Assembly (NCBI GenBank): GCA_964453645.1
Contig: CAYVRJ010000003.1
Span: forward strand, 186,001-250,000
Reading direction: 5' to 3'
DNA length: 64,000 nt
Source: CAYVRJ01 sp964453645
GTDB taxonomy: Bacteria; Bacillota; Clostridia; Christensenellales; JAWKQI01
Part shown: one piece after another, positions 13,408 through 22,431 of the stretch
How positions within the stretch are numbered: the stretch's first letter is position 1
Layout: every line of letters begins with the position of its first letter
Notes under the pieces: generated by a model
Databases searched by the model: none
What the model was told of the DNA's origin: nothing
The model's input: only the letters and a program-made list of their open reading frames with translations
Program-made: the position numbers and the translations under genes

Positions 13408-14961
13408 ATGAACACTATCATTCTTGAGATGAAGAATATCGTCAAGGAATTCCCCGGAGTAAAGGCACTGAATAACGTTAATTTTAAGGTGGAGCAAAAC
13501 AGTATTCACGCCCTGGTGGGGGAGAACGGTGCGGGGAAATCCACGCTGATGAACGTGCTCTCAGGGCTGTACGGCTACGGGACGTATACCGGTGAAATTA
13601 TGTATGAAGGAACGGAATGCCGGTTTAAAAATATTCACGACAGTGAGAAAAAGGGAATTGTAATTATCCATCAGGAGTTGGCACTGGTGCCCTACCTCTC
13701 CATTGCGGAAAATATGTTTTTGGGGAACGAAACCGCCAAGAACGGGGTGATCAACTGGCACGAAGCCCACAGGCGTGCAAAGGAAATGCTGCAAAGAGTG
13801 GGATTGAACGAATCTCCCGAATCGCTGATCAAAGACATTGGCGTGGGCAAGCAGCAATTGGTGGAGATTGCAAAGGCCCTGGCCAAAGATGTAAAACTGC
13901 TCATCCTAGACGAACCCACTGCGGCTCTCAACGACGACGATTCCGAAAAACTTTTAAAACTCTTACTGGAACTGAAAAAAGAGGGGTTAACCTCCATCAT
14001 CATATCACACAAATTAAATGAAATCGAACAAATCTCAGATGCCATCACCATACTCCGAGACGGAGCAACCATAGAAACCCTGTACAAGGGAAAAGACGAC
14101 CTATCCCAGGACAGGATCATCAAGGGTATGGTGGGCAGAGAAATGAGCAGCCGCTATCCCGGCCGTCAGCCAAAAATTGGAGAAGTTTGTTTTGAAGTGA
14201 CAGACTGGAATGTATTTCACCCCCTCTACGAAGGCAAACAAGTCATCAAAGACTTCAGCTTTAATGTGCGCAAAGGTGAAGTGGTGGGCATTGCCGGACT
14301 CATGGGTGCGGGCAGGACGGAGCTTGCCATGAGCCTCTTTGGCAAATCATACGGCAAAAAGATATCGGGCACAGTTCGAAAAAACGGCAAAGAATTAAGT
14401 CTGAACAACGTGGCGAAGGCCATTGAGAACGGCATCGTATATTTAACTGAAGACAGAAAGACTGCCGGGCTCATTTTAATCGACGACATCAAAACAAACA
14501 TTTGTATTGCCAGTCTCAAAAAGATCAGCAGCGGGCTGGTGGTGGACAGCAACAAGGAGATTAAGGCCGGGGAAGAGTATGTAGATAAGATCAATATAAA
14601 GTGTTCCAGCGTGTTTCAAAAGACAGGCACCCTCTCGGGGGGCAACCAGCAAAAAGTCATGCTTGCCCGTTGGATTTATTCCGACCCCGAAGTGCTCATT
14701 TTAGATGAACCCACCCGGGGGATCGACGTTGGATCAAAATATGAGATATACACCATTATCAATAGCTTGGTGGAGCGGGGGCTTAGCGTGGTGATGATTT
14801 CCTCTGAGCTGCCCGAAATTCTGGGCATGTGCGACCGGGTGTATGTAATGAATGAGGGGAGATTAGTGGGGGAAGTGGACACTGCTGAGGCTTCCCAAGA
14901 AAAAATCATGGAATTCATTATGAAAGATAACAGGGAGGCTTCGAAGTATGGAAAAAACTAA
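13408..14961 (+). CDS. mmsA: monosaccharide ABC transporter ATP-binding protein, two ATPase domains (MmsA/GguA)
   Basis: A 517-residue ATPase with two tandem ABC modules, as in carbohydrate-uptake type 2 transporters. The first has Walker A GENGAGKST and Walker B LLILDEPTAALND. The second has the degenerate Walker A GLMGAGRTE, signature LSGGNQQKV and Walker B VLILDEPTRGID. Family length is about 510. CGGAGGG precedes the ATG. Its 3' end overlaps the permease by 14 bp. It energises import of the sugar caught by the upstream lipoprotein. Confidence 0.92.
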   Translation: MNTIILEMKNIVKEFPGVKALNNVNFKVEQNSIHALVGENGAGKSTLMNVLSGLYGYGTYTGEIMYEGTECRFKNIHDSEKKGIVIIHQELALVPYLSIAENMFLGNETAKNGVINWHEAHRRAKEMLQRVGLNESPESLIKDIGVGKQQLVEIAKALAKDVKLLILDEPTAALNDDDSEKLLKLLLELKKEGLTSIIISHKLNEIEQISDAITILRDGATIETLYKGKDDLSQDRIIKGMVGREMSSRYPGRQPKIGEVCFEVTDWNVFHPLYEGKQVIKDFSFNVRKGEVVGIAGLMGAGRTELAMSLFGKSYGKKISGTVRKNGKELSLNNVAKAIENGIVYLTEDRKTAGLILIDDIKTNICIASLKKISSGLVVDSNKEIKAGEEYVDKINIKCSSVFQKTGTLSGGNQQKVMLARWIYSDPEVLILDEPTRGIDVGSKYEIYTIINSLVERGLSVVMISSELPEILGMCDRVYVMNEGRLVGEVDTAEASQEKIMEFIMKDNREASKYGKN

Positions 14962-16117
14962 AAAAGTCTTTAGGGGTAATATTCGCCAGTACGGCATGAT
15001 CATTGCACTGGTGGTTATATTGCTGCTCTTCACCATTTTAACCAACGGAACGATGGTTAAACCCTTAAACGTCACCAACCTAATCATGCAAAACAGCTAC
15101 ATCTTGGTTTTGGCAATGGGTATGCTGTTGGTCATTCTAACGGGCAACATCGATTTGTCCGTGGGTTCGGTAGTAGCCTTTGTGGGTGCCGTGACTGCCA
15201 TTTTCATGACAGTGATGAATATCCCCGTTTTTGTGGCTATCCTGCTGGCGCTGGTCATCGGGGTTGTCGTGGGTGCGTGGAACGGCTGGTGGATATCCTT
15301 TGTACGAATTCCCGCCTTCATCGCAACTCTGGCAAGTATGCTCATATTCAGGGGACTCACCATGGTGTTGCTCCAGGGTAAGACCATTGCACCTCTGGAC
15401 GAATCCTACACAGCCATTGCCGGGGGATACTTGGGAGACATTACCCAGAGTGAGGGGTTAAACATTTTAGCCCTCATCATCGGAGCAGTTTGCTGCGCAC
15501 TGTATATTTTGTTTGAGATCAATAAACACAACGGCAAAAAGCGGTATCATATGGATACGGGCAGCATTGCGGGACTCATTTTAAAGTGTGCGATTGTTTC
15601 CTTTGTGATTATGATCATTGCGTACACCTTAGCCCAGTACAAGGGCATTCCCACAGTATTCATTCTGCTGGCTGCTCTCGCTATTATTTATTCCTTTATC
15701 GCAACCAAGACGAGAATCGGCCGAAGGATATATGCGTATGGCGGAAACGCCAAGGCTGCGGAGCTATCGGGCATAAACACCCGGAACGTCTTGTTTATTA
15801 CCTTTGTGAACATGGGGCTGATCGCTGCAATTGCCGGTGTGGTATTTTCTGCTCGGCTGAATTCGGCCACGCCATCGGCAGGGCAGAACTTTGAGCTAGA
15901 CGCCATTGCCGCATGTTTTATTGGCGGAGCTTCTGCTTCGGGAGGTATTGGAACAATTTTTGGTGCAATCGTGGGCGGACTGATCATGGGGGTGCTCAAC
16001 AACGGCATGTCATTGATGGGCGTGAGCGTAGATTGGCAGCAGGCTATCAAAGGTTTGGTGCTGCTCTTAGCGGTTGCTTTTGACGTATATACCAAATCCA
16101 AGGCGACGAAAGTTTAA
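14948..16117 (+). CDS. mmsB: monosaccharide ABC transporter permease (MmsB/GguB)
   Basis: A 389-residue membrane protein of the ribose/xylose permease family with about ten hydrophobic segments. Diagnostic stretches are LTGNIDLSVGSVVAF, IPAFIATLASM, GRRIYAYGGNAKAAELSGI and GGASASGGIGTIFGA. Its length, longer than RbsC, fits the XylH/GguB/MmsB branch. It starts inside the ATPase gene (14-bp overlap), indicating coupling, and ends 22 bp before a strong terminator. Confidence 0.92.
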   Translation: MEKTKKVFRGNIRQYGMIIALVVILLLFTILTNGTMVKPLNVTNLIMQNSYILVLAMGMLLVILTGNIDLSVGSVVAFVGAVTAIFMTVMNIPVFVAILLALVIGVVVGAWNGWWISFVRIPAFIATLASMLIFRGLTMVLLQGKTIAPLDESYTAIAGGYLGDITQSEGLNILALIIGAVCCALYILFEINKHNGKKRYHMDTGSIAGLILKCAIVSFVIMIIAYTLAQYKGIPTVFILLAALAIIYSFIATKTRIGRRIYAYGGNAKAAELSGINTRNVLFITFVNMGLIAAIAGVVFSARLNSATPSAGQNFELDAIAACFIGGASASGGIGTIFGAIVGGLIMGVLNNGMSLMGVSVDWQQAIKGLVLLLAVAFDVYTKSKATKV

Positions 16118-16139
16118 CGCTCCTATTTAAAAAGTAAGA

Positions 16140-16170
16140 GAGATGAGGTGTTTCACTTCATCTCCTTTTT
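16140..16170 (+). terminator. intrinsic terminator of the sugar importer operon
   Basis: An 11-bp stem GAGATGAGGTG/CACTTCATCTC (one G-T pair) with a TTT loop, followed by CTTTTTATTT. Confidence 0.85.
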
Positions 16171-16239
16171 ATTTGATATTGGTTGACATTGATTTTGAAT
16201 GGATATTATAATGATGATGATCAAATTAAAGGAAACAAC

Positions 16240-16896
16240 ATGATATTAGGAATTTATGGTACCGGAGGATTGGGCAGGGAAATCCTTTTGCTGGCTCAGC
16301 AGGTAAACGCTGTGAAGCATTGTTTTGAAGAAATTGTTTTTGTTGATGATTCAGATTTTTTTGAGAATTTAAAGGGATGTCGCGTACTTAATTTTCACGA
16401 TGTGATCACTATGTATAGCAACAGTCAGCTCAAATTTGTAGTTGCCAGAGGGGAACCCGCTGTTCGGGATGATTTATTTCAAAGAATCCATGAAGCTGGG
16501 TATCAATGTGAAACGTTAATACACCCCAGTGTGGAAATTCCAGAGTGTGCTGTAATTGGCGAAGGCGTGATCGTTTGCAAAGGTGCAATCATTACTGCGG
16601 ACGTGAAGATACACGACAATGCATTAATTTATTTTGGTTGTGTGCTGGCACATGACGTTACTGTGCATAAACATAGCGTTGTTTTACTGAGTGCAACTTT
16701 GTGCGGTAATGTGAGATTAGAGGAACAAGCGTTTATTGGTGCGGGAGCCGTTGTGCGGCAAGGTCTTTCCATTGGCAAAAATGCAGTGGTGGGCATGGGG
16801 GCAGTGGTTACCAAAGATGTTGCCGATGAAGTGATTGTTGTTGGCAATCCTGCCCGGTGGATGGGAAATAATGTTGAGAAGAGGGTCTTTAAGTAA
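16240..16896 (+). CDS. NeuD/PglD-family sugar O- or N-acyltransferase
   Basis: A 218-residue protein with an N-terminal Rossmann-like nucleotide-sugar-binding domain (GIYGTGGLGREI, residues 3-14) and a C-terminal left-handed beta-helix of hexapeptide repeats (about 95-205), containing GAGAVVRQGLSIGKNAVVG and ending in the typical VVGNPARWM. Such enzymes acetylate amino- or hydroxy-groups of sugars from acetyl-CoA. The start at 16240 follows AAAGGA; a longer reading from 16183 has no good ribosome binding site. It converges on the initiating sugar transferase, pointing to glycan assembly. It could supply the amino-sugar acetyltransferase step absent from the legionaminic-type operon 15 kb away; that is inference. 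Confidence 0.85.
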   Translation: MILGIYGTGGLGREILLLAQQVNAVKHCFEEIVFVDDSDFFENLKGCRVLNFHDVITMYSNSQLKFVVARGEPAVRDDLFQRIHEAGYQCETLIHPSVEIPECAVIGEGVIVCKGAIITADVKIHDNALIYFGCVLAHDVTVHKHSVVLLSATLCGNVRLEEQAFIGAGAVVRQGLSIGKNAVVGMGAVVTKDVADEVIVVGNPARWMGNNVEKRVFK

Positions 16897-16901
16897 TTAG
16901 G

Positions 16902-18257
16902 TTATGAATCTTTGGACTGTTTGTCATCAACGCCTTCCGCAGCACCTTTTGAAAAGGCAACGCGAAAGGTTTCGATAAAGAGTTTGAGATCCAGCGCCAT
17001 TGAATAATTTTGTATATACATTAAATCCATCATGAGTTTTTCATTCATATCTGTTGAATATTTTCCCCACACCTGTGCAAAGCCAGTTAATCCTGCCTTC
17101 ACGGCAAGCCTATGCCTAAACTCAGGTAATACGGAATCTAATTGTTCGTAAAACTCGGGTCTCTCCGGCCGAGGGCCAACTATAGACATTTGTCCAATTA
17201 AAATATTATAAAACTGGGGCAGCTCATCCAACCTCAGTGGACGAATCAGTCGCCCGACTTTTGTTATTCTCGCATCGTTTTTGGTTGCAAGCACAGCACC
17301 AACTTCACTTTCTGCATTGTGAATCATGGTACGCATTTTAAACACCATATAAGGTTCTCCGCCTCGCGTTAACCTCTTTTGTGCGAAAAACGGATTTTTG
17401 CCGTCTTCCAGGAAAATAATCAATGCTAACAAAAGAATCACAGGTGTGGATACCACAGAGCCTAAAAATCCAACAAACAAATCAAAACAACGCTTTACAA
17501 ATTGCTGTCCGCCACTGATCCCAAAGTTTTTTACCGAAACCATTAGCAAATCATCAAACTGTTCGGTCTCTGAATTAATCATCATGATATCGGTGTAATC
17601 GGGTTTTAGCAACAATGGCTTATCCTTTTTGGCGCAAAGCTTTGCAATGCATCTCTTCTGCTCGTTGGTTAAGCCGTCAATGATGACTGCATCGGATTGG
17701 TCAATTTCAGTTTCCAAATTATGATAATCAGGAGAAATTGTTTTTATAATGTTATATCGGCTGCTATGGAATAAGATTTTGCCTTTCAGCCAGTATTCGT
17801 TTTCGTTGTTACAGATTAATATGGACTGTAGAGGGGGGATAATTTTTTTGGCTATAATTCTCATAACCAGTGCCCAAATTAGATTGGTGAACAATTGAAG
17901 AATGCAATATGCAAACATTACTTTTTTGCTCACAGGGTACTCCACAATGACAAAAGGAAGAACCAATACAATGAGGCTGGAAATAAACGTTGTGACACAT
18001 AGGGAAAAATAGGTGTAGTACATATATCTATGAGAAAAATTATAACAATCGTACAAGACAGAAACGACCAAAGTAATGATCAAAGTCCATGGAATCACAA
18101 CGCCAAGATCGGCCAAACCATTGAGATTGAGTAAATTTCCATTAATATAAACTGAAACCATAAGGGAAAATGCTGAAAAACAACAAAGAAAAAACATGCC
18201 TATTAATTTTATAACACCGTCTCTGCTCAATAGAAAGCTATTATTTCTATAATTCAT
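16902..18257 (-). CDS. undecaprenyl-phosphate sugar phosphotransferase (initiating transferase, WbaP/CpsE type)
   Basis: A 451-residue polyprenyl glycosylphosphotransferase. About four or five membrane segments fill residues 12-150, followed by a nucleotide-binding-like central region. The catalytic bacterial sugar transferase domain (about 260-445) shows KRCFDLFVGFLG, FKMRTMIHNAE, LDELPQFYNIL, MSIVGPRPERPEF and GLTGFAQVWGKY. It transfers a sugar phosphate from a nucleotide sugar to undecaprenyl phosphate, starting a surface polysaccharide or glycan. AGGAG lies about 13 nt before the ATG. The sugar is unknown. It converges with the acyltransferase (5 bp apart). Confidence 0.9.
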   Translation of the reverse strand: MNYRNNSFLLSRDGVIKLIGMFFLCCFSAFSLMVSVYINGNLLNLNGLADLGVVIPWTLIITLVVSVLYDCYNFSHRYMYYTYFSLCVTTFISSLIVLVLPFVIVEYPVSKKVMFAYCILQLFTNLIWALVMRIIAKKIIPPLQSILICNNENEYWLKGKILFHSSRYNIIKTISPDYHNLETEIDQSDAVIIDGLTNEQKRCIAKLCAKKDKPLLLKPDYTDIMMINSETEQFDDLLMVSVKNFGISGGQQFVKRCFDLFVGFLGSVVSTPVILLLALIIFLEDGKNPFFAQKRLTRGGEPYMVFKMRTMIHNAESEVGAVLATKNDARITKVGRLIRPLRLDELPQFYNILIGQMSIVGPRPERPEFYEQLDSVLPEFRHRLAVKAGLTGFAQVWGKYSTDMNEKLMMDLMYIQNYSMALDLKLFIETFRVAFSKGAAEGVDDKQSKDS

Positions 18258-18421
18258 ATGTTAAGCTTCACTCCTAAGTATAAAAGTCAAGAGAAGTCAA
18301 GATAATAACGTACTAGTATTGTTTAATTCTACTTGTTTCGTTTGGAAATGTCAACAAAGCAGCCTTGTTATCCAAGCAATATATACGATCAAAATTCTCT
18401 AGGAAAAGAAAACTAAAATGC

Positions 18422-18451
18422 GAATAATTTTGTTTAAAAGCTCAAATACTA
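18422..18451 (+). promoter_or_regulatory. candidate SigG-type promoter of spoVT
   Basis: GAATA at 18422-18426 and AATACTA at 18445-18451 are 18 bp apart and end 33 bp before the start codon. This resembles the forespore SigG pattern (GHATR, 17-18 bp, CATWHTA) with one mismatch. In B. subtilis spoVT is SigG-controlled, which supports the reading; in this AT-rich leader a chance match is possible. Confidence 0.45.
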
Positions 18452-18484
18452 CCATTAAATTAAATATTATGAAAGGACAGTTTT

Positions 18485-19030
18485 ATGAAAGCTACTGGAA
18501 TTGTAAGACGTATTGATGAGCTGGGAAGGGTAGTGATCCCCAAAGAAATTCGACGTACGCTGAGAATACGTGAAGGTGACCCGCTTGAAATCTTTACAGA
18601 GCGGGACGGAGGAATCATTTTAAAAAAATACTCACCAATTGGTGAATTAAATACTTGTGCAAAAGAATTTACAGATTCGCTGTATAAATCGCTGGGCGTC
18701 ACGTCTGTCATATGTGACAAAGATGCAGTCATTGCCGCATCTGGCCAAATGAAAAAGGAGTACCTTGACAACTCGGTGAGTGCTGAACTGGAAAACATTA
18801 TGGACAAGCGTAGGATCTATATCTACAACGGTAAAGAAGGTTCGGGCATCCCCATTATTTCTGGCGAAAATCCAAATGAAATTACTGGCCAAGTAGTGGC
18901 ACCCATCATCTCGGAGGGGCAGCCTGTGGGAGCCGTTGCCATCATCTCTAAAAAAGACGAAATCGGTGCCGCCGAAATTAAAGTTGCTGAAACCACTGCA
19001 TTCTTCTTGGGAATGCAAATGGAACAATAA
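18485..19030 (+). CDS. spoVT: stage V sporulation protein T (AbrB-family regulator)
   Basis: A 181-residue regulator. The N-terminal AbrB swapped-hairpin DNA-binding domain (residues 1-50) has MKATGIVRRIDELGRVVIPK and RRTLRIREGDPLEIF. The C-terminal GAF-like domain (about 55-178) has SVICDKDAVIAASG, IISEGQPVGAVAIIS and AETTAFFLGMQME. Length and sequence match SpoVT closely. It tunes late forespore gene expression and spore coat and germination properties. GAAAGGA precedes the ATG. It is the clearest evidence that the organism forms endospores. It lies 87 bp before argG, with argG's own promoter between them. Confidence 0.95.
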   Translation: MKATGIVRRIDELGRVVIPKEIRRTLRIREGDPLEIFTERDGGIILKKYSPIGELNTCAKEFTDSLYKSLGVTSVICDKDAVIAASGQMKKEYLDNSVSAELENIMDKRRIYIYNGKEGSGIPIISGENPNEITGQVVAPIISEGQPVGAVAIISKKDEIGAAEIKVAETTAFFLGMQMEQ

Positions 19031-19048
19031 AAAATTTAAAAATTCCTC

Positions 19049-19077
19049 TTGCATAATTATGCAACATTGTGTATAAT
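19049..19077 (+). promoter_or_regulatory. argG promoter with overlapping ARG-box-like palindrome
   Basis: TTGCAT (19049-19054) and TATAAT (19072-19077) are spaced by exactly 17 bp. The -35 lies within a perfect 16-bp palindrome TTGCATAATTATGCAA (19049-19064), which matches the ARG-box shape bound by ArgR/AhrC. A second palindrome, TTGTATACAA, follows at 19080-19089 near the start point. Both placements fit repression by arginine. Confidence 0.7.
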
Positions 19078-19117
19078 CATTGTATACAAATGCACGATGC
19101 GGAGAGGAATTTTTTTT

Positions 19118-20323
19118 ATGAAAGCAAATAAAGTTGTATTGGCGTATTCGGGGGGACTTGATACTTCCATCATCATCCCCTGGTTAAAAGAAAACTACGG
19201 TTGTGAAGTCATTGCCATGGCTGCCGACGTGGGTCAGGGGGAGGAACTGGATCCTCTTCACGAAAAAGCAATAAAGACAGGTGCATCAAAAATCTATATT
19301 GAAGATCTAAAAGAAGAGTTCCTGTTGGACTTCGTATATCCCACCCTAAAGGCACAGGCAGTATACGAGGGTAAGTATCTGTTGGGCACATCCTTTGCCC
19401 GTCCCGTCATCGCAAAGCGAATGGTTGAAATCGCTAGAGCGGAGGGAGCAGATGCAATCGCCCACGGTGCAACGGGTAAGGGCAACGATCAGGTGCGGTT
19501 TGAACTCACGGTGAAGGCGTTGGCACCCGATTTAAAAATTATTGCCCCTTGGCGGGAGTGGGACATTCGCTCCAGAGATCAGGCGATTGATTATGCAGAC
19601 AAGCGGGGAATTCCCATTCCGGTCACCAAAGCAAGGCCGTATAGTATGGATAGAAACTTGTGGCACTTGAGCCACGAGGGTGCAGACTTGGAAGACCCGT
19701 GGAACGAACCCATGGACGATCTGCTGATGATATGCAAAACACCCGAGAGTGCACCCAATCAAGCGGAGTACACCGTGATCACCTTCGACAAAGGCATCCC
19801 CGTTGCAGTGGACGGAAAAAAACTTCCTCCCTTGGAGCTGATGGACAAGCTCAACGAATTGGGAGCGCGCAACGGCGTGGGCGTTGCAGATATGGTGGAG
19901 AATCGTTTGGTGGGTATGAAGTCCAGAGGTGTCTATGAGACGCCGGGCGGCACCATTCTCTATGAAGCACACAGCGCCCTAGAAAGTATTACGCTGGACA
20001 AAGAAACATTACACTACAAGCAGGGAATTGCCCTTAAATTTGCAGACTTAGTGTACAACGGCCAGTGGTACACACCGCTGAGAGAAGCCCTGTCTGCCTT
20101 TGTGGACACAACCCAAACAGTGGTGTGCGGCGATGTGCGCATTAAGTGCTACAAGGGTAACTGTACGGCAGTGGGTATAAAATCGCCCTTCTCCCTCTAC
20201 AGCGAAGAGTTTGCAACCTTTGGAGAGGACAGCGTATATAATCAGGCAGATGCCACAGGCTTTATCAATTTGTTTGGTTTGCCCCTAAAGGTAAAAGCGC
20301 TGATGGAGCAATCAAAAAAATAA
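19118..20323 (+). CDS. argG: argininosuccinate synthase
   Basis: A 401-residue ATP-dependent ligase joining citrulline and aspartate to argininosuccinate, the penultimate arginine-biosynthesis step. The PP-loop AYSGGLDTS is at residues 8-16; AHGATGKGNDQVRFE and LWHLSHEGADLEDP are diagnostic. Family length is about 400. The start at 19118 follows GGAGAGGA; an upstream in-frame ATG at 19049 would fall on the promoter and is rejected. No argH follows, so argG stands alone with its own promoter, ARG-box-like operator and terminator. Confidence 0.97.
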   Translation: MKANKVVLAYSGGLDTSIIIPWLKENYGCEVIAMAADVGQGEELDPLHEKAIKTGASKIYIEDLKEEFLLDFVYPTLKAQAVYEGKYLLGTSFARPVIAKRMVEIARAEGADAIAHGATGKGNDQVRFELTVKALAPDLKIIAPWREWDIRSRDQAIDYADKRGIPIPVTKARPYSMDRNLWHLSHEGADLEDPWNEPMDDLLMICKTPESAPNQAEYTVITFDKGIPVAVDGKKLPPLELMDKLNELGARNGVGVADMVENRLVGMKSRGVYETPGGTILYEAHSALESITLDKETLHYKQGIALKFADLVYNGQWYTPLREALSAFVDTTQTVVCGDVRIKCYKGNCTAVGIKSPFSLYSEEFATFGEDSVYNQADATGFINLFGLPLKVKALMEQSKK

Positions 20324-20344
20324 TTTTTTAATAGACACGTCGGT

Positions 20345-20385
20345 CAGAGCAACCCATTCAAAAAGTTGCTCTGATTTTTTATTTA
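20345..20385 (+). terminator. intrinsic terminator of argG
   Basis: Stem CAGAGCAAC (20345-20353) pairs with GTTGCTCTG (20365-20373) across an 11-nt loop, followed by ATTTTTTATTT. Confidence 0.85.
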
Positions 20386-20497
20386 GAAAATATTGATATT
20401 TATATAAATCAATGATACAATATTTAAACATTTTAGTGTCAAGTTTTACCGAAATATCTTTCATCGACATAATTATTTTAAAATACCAGGAGGCATT

Positions 20498-21703
20498 ATG
20501 AAAAAAGGGCTGTTGTTGGTCGTATGCTGTATTTTTTGTTTGGCGGCATTGTTGAGTGCATGTTCCCCCCAGAATACATACGATGAAGGGTTGTCGTTCA
20601 TGCGGGCGGGAGAGTTTGGCAAGGCCCAGGAAGCCTTTGCACGCATCACTGATTTTGAGGACAGTGCTGCCCTGGTCAAAGAATGTGAAGACGAAATTGC
20701 CTATGCACAAGCCAAGGAACTGCTGAGCAAACAGGAGTTTGAAGAAGCCTTGGAGGTATTCAAGTCTATAACAAAAGGTTTTAAAGATGTGGATACACTG
20801 CTTATAGACACTGAAAAAGAGAGTGCCTATGCAAAGGGTAAGGCCTTGCTGGCTGAACAAAAGCTGGAGGATGCAGCACAGGTTTTTAAAACCATTTTGA
20901 ACTTTAAAGATGTGAACGAACTGTATGCAGGTTGCTCCGATGCCGCAAAGTACGAAGTGGCAAAAATATTGTTTGATGGGGAAGACTACGAGGCAGCACA
21001 AAAAAAGTTTACCGAATTGGGTGAGTATGAAGATGCCAGCTACATGGCGTATCAGTGTGATTATCGCATTCAATCAGAAAAGGACTATCAAAAAGCTGTT
21101 GCCGCACTGGAGGCGGGTGATTTTTTAGAAGCGTATGCGCTGTTTTATCCCCTGCTCAACTACAAAGATTCGGAAGATAAATTAAAAATTTGTGGTCAAA
21201 CCATGTATGACGAGGGAGTCAAGCTGCTAAGTGAAGGAAACAAAGTGGGAGCGTATCACATATTCTCCCAAATAAGCGGTTACGAGGATTCTTATGAAAA
21301 GCGCAGTGAATGTGCTGTTGAGATGCCCAAGTCGGGGATTTTAGAAAAAAACATTAGCGGCGGAGTATCAGTAACTATAAAATGCCCCAAAGACGACAAC
21401 GCAAACTACATTAAAATATATAAGCAAGACGGCACTTTAGCGCAAACGCTGTTTATCCGTCCGGGCGGCAAGGGAACGGCAAAACTTCCTGCAGGCACAT
21501 ATAAAATGAACGCTGCCTATGGTACAGAGTGGTTCGGAGACGAATTGATGTTTGGCAATAGCGGAATTTATTATGTCATGCGGTTTAGTGATGCGCCAGA
21601 TGGTTCGATGATTATCTCTTCAAAGTACAATTATACAATCGAGATGCGCAAAGGAGTGGGAGGAAATGTGGGCAGCGACTTAGTGGGAGCAGAGAATTTT
21701 TAA
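20498..21703 (+). CDS. TPR-like repeat lipoprotein
   Basis: A 401-residue exported lipoprotein: signal peptide with lipobox LSAC (Cys22), then about six helical repeats of 35-45 residues (residues 28-275). Each carries a Y..G..L...E...A...F..I..F.D...L pattern, as in the tetratricopeptide-like lipoproteins common in gut Clostridia. The C-terminal domain (about 290-401) is beta-rich with KIYKQDGTLAQTLFI and LPAGTYKM, resembling a carboxypeptidase-regulatory or PEGA-like fold. It probably acts as a cell-surface scaffold; no enzyme motif is seen. AGGAGG precedes the ATG. Confidence 0.75.
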   Translation: MKKGLLLVVCCIFCLAALLSACSPQNTYDEGLSFMRAGEFGKAQEAFARITDFEDSAALVKECEDEIAYAQAKELLSKQEFEEALEVFKSITKGFKDVDTLLIDTEKESAYAKGKALLAEQKLEDAAQVFKTILNFKDVNELYAGCSDAAKYEVAKILFDGEDYEAAQKKFTELGEYEDASYMAYQCDYRIQSEKDYQKAVAALEAGDFLEAYALFYPLLNYKDSEDKLKICGQTMYDEGVKLLSEGNKVGAYHIFSQISGYEDSYEKRSECAVEMPKSGILEKNISGGVSVTIKCPKDDNANYIKIYKQDGTLAQTLFIRPGGKGTAKLPAGTYKMNAAYGTEWFGDELMFGNSGIYYVMRFSDAPDGSMIISSKYNYTIEMRKGVGGNVGSDLVGAENF

Positions 21704-21808
21704 GGTTCCTTATGCGTATACACCTTGACACAACGGGTGTAATGTGTTTATATATGAAACATATGCTATACCTATCTTTATAACGAAAACTTCAAAGTGA
21801 GTGACGAC

Positions 21809-22348
21809 ATGAATCAAACAATTTCTTTAAACCCCGTTCAGGCAACGGATGAAGTGATGACTATGCTGGAACAAAAGGATTTGATCTTCAGAATCAAACC
21901 CCGGCACAACGGGTTAAATCCAGGGCAGGAAGATATTGCATTCACCCCTGTATATGTGAGTGACGAGGCCTTTGGCCCCCACAGACTGCTGGCAGTGACG
22001 ATTAACCGTTCCACTTTCCCCGACTTTGGGTGGCACAGCGAGAACGAAGAGTTTATCATCGTGGGTGAATCGGACACAAAACCGCTCTATCTCTTAACGG
22101 CAACTGTGAAAAAAGATGAGTTGCAAAGAAAGATTGACGAGGGTAGTGTTTCGGAGGAGGATTTTTTGCTGTTGGATTTAACATACAACGATGCCAACAC
22201 CAGCATCTTCACCATGAAAAAAGATGTTCCCCATACCGAAGCCACAAAACCGGGAGCGGGTAAACCCCCATCCTTTTACGTTACCGAATCAGATAAAATC
22301 GATTTAATAAAAGTAGACCTCAAAGGGTACGAACTGGTGCAGGAGTAG
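21809..22348 (+). CDS. hypothetical protein
   Basis: I do not recognise this protein of about 179 residues. It is soluble, acidic and without signal peptide or membrane segment. Notable stretches are NRSTFPDFGWHSENEEFIIVG and LDLTYNDANTS. The former resembles a small-molecule or cupin-like binding strand, but no family is claimed. The start is uncertain: ATG 21809 has AGTGAG about 8 nt upstream, while GTG 21797 would add four residues without a clear ribosome binding site. A terminator follows 37 bp after its stop. Confidence 0.6.
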   Translation: MNQTISLNPVQATDEVMTMLEQKDLIFRIKPRHNGLNPGQEDIAFTPVYVSDEAFGPHRLLAVTINRSTFPDFGWHSENEEFIIVGESDTKPLYLLTATVKKDELQRKIDEGSVSEEDFLLLDLTYNDANTSIFTMKKDVPHTEATKPGAGKPPSFYVTESDKIDLIKVDLKGYELVQE

Positions 22349-22385
22349 GGGTCAACATATATTAAAACTTTCACAATTTAACCAA

Positions 22386-22409
22386 GGGCAGTAGGAGTAC
22401 TGTCCTTTT
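22386..22409 (+). terminator. intrinsic terminator
   Basis: Stem GGGCAGTA/TACTGTCC (one G-T pair) with GGAG loop, followed by TTTT. The T-run is short, so strength is uncertain. Confidence 0.6.
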
Positions 22410-22431
22410 CATTTGGCACTATTGTAAACTG

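Noticed and set aside
19049..19117. Extended N-terminus of argininosuccinate synthase from an upstream ATG
   Set aside because: It would translate the promoter and the ARG-box-like palindrome; the ATG at 19118 has a strong ribosome binding site and matches the family start.
21736..21763. ACACC...GGGTGT inverted repeat after the repeat lipoprotein gene as a terminator
   Set aside because: The stem is short, the loop long and there is no T-run.
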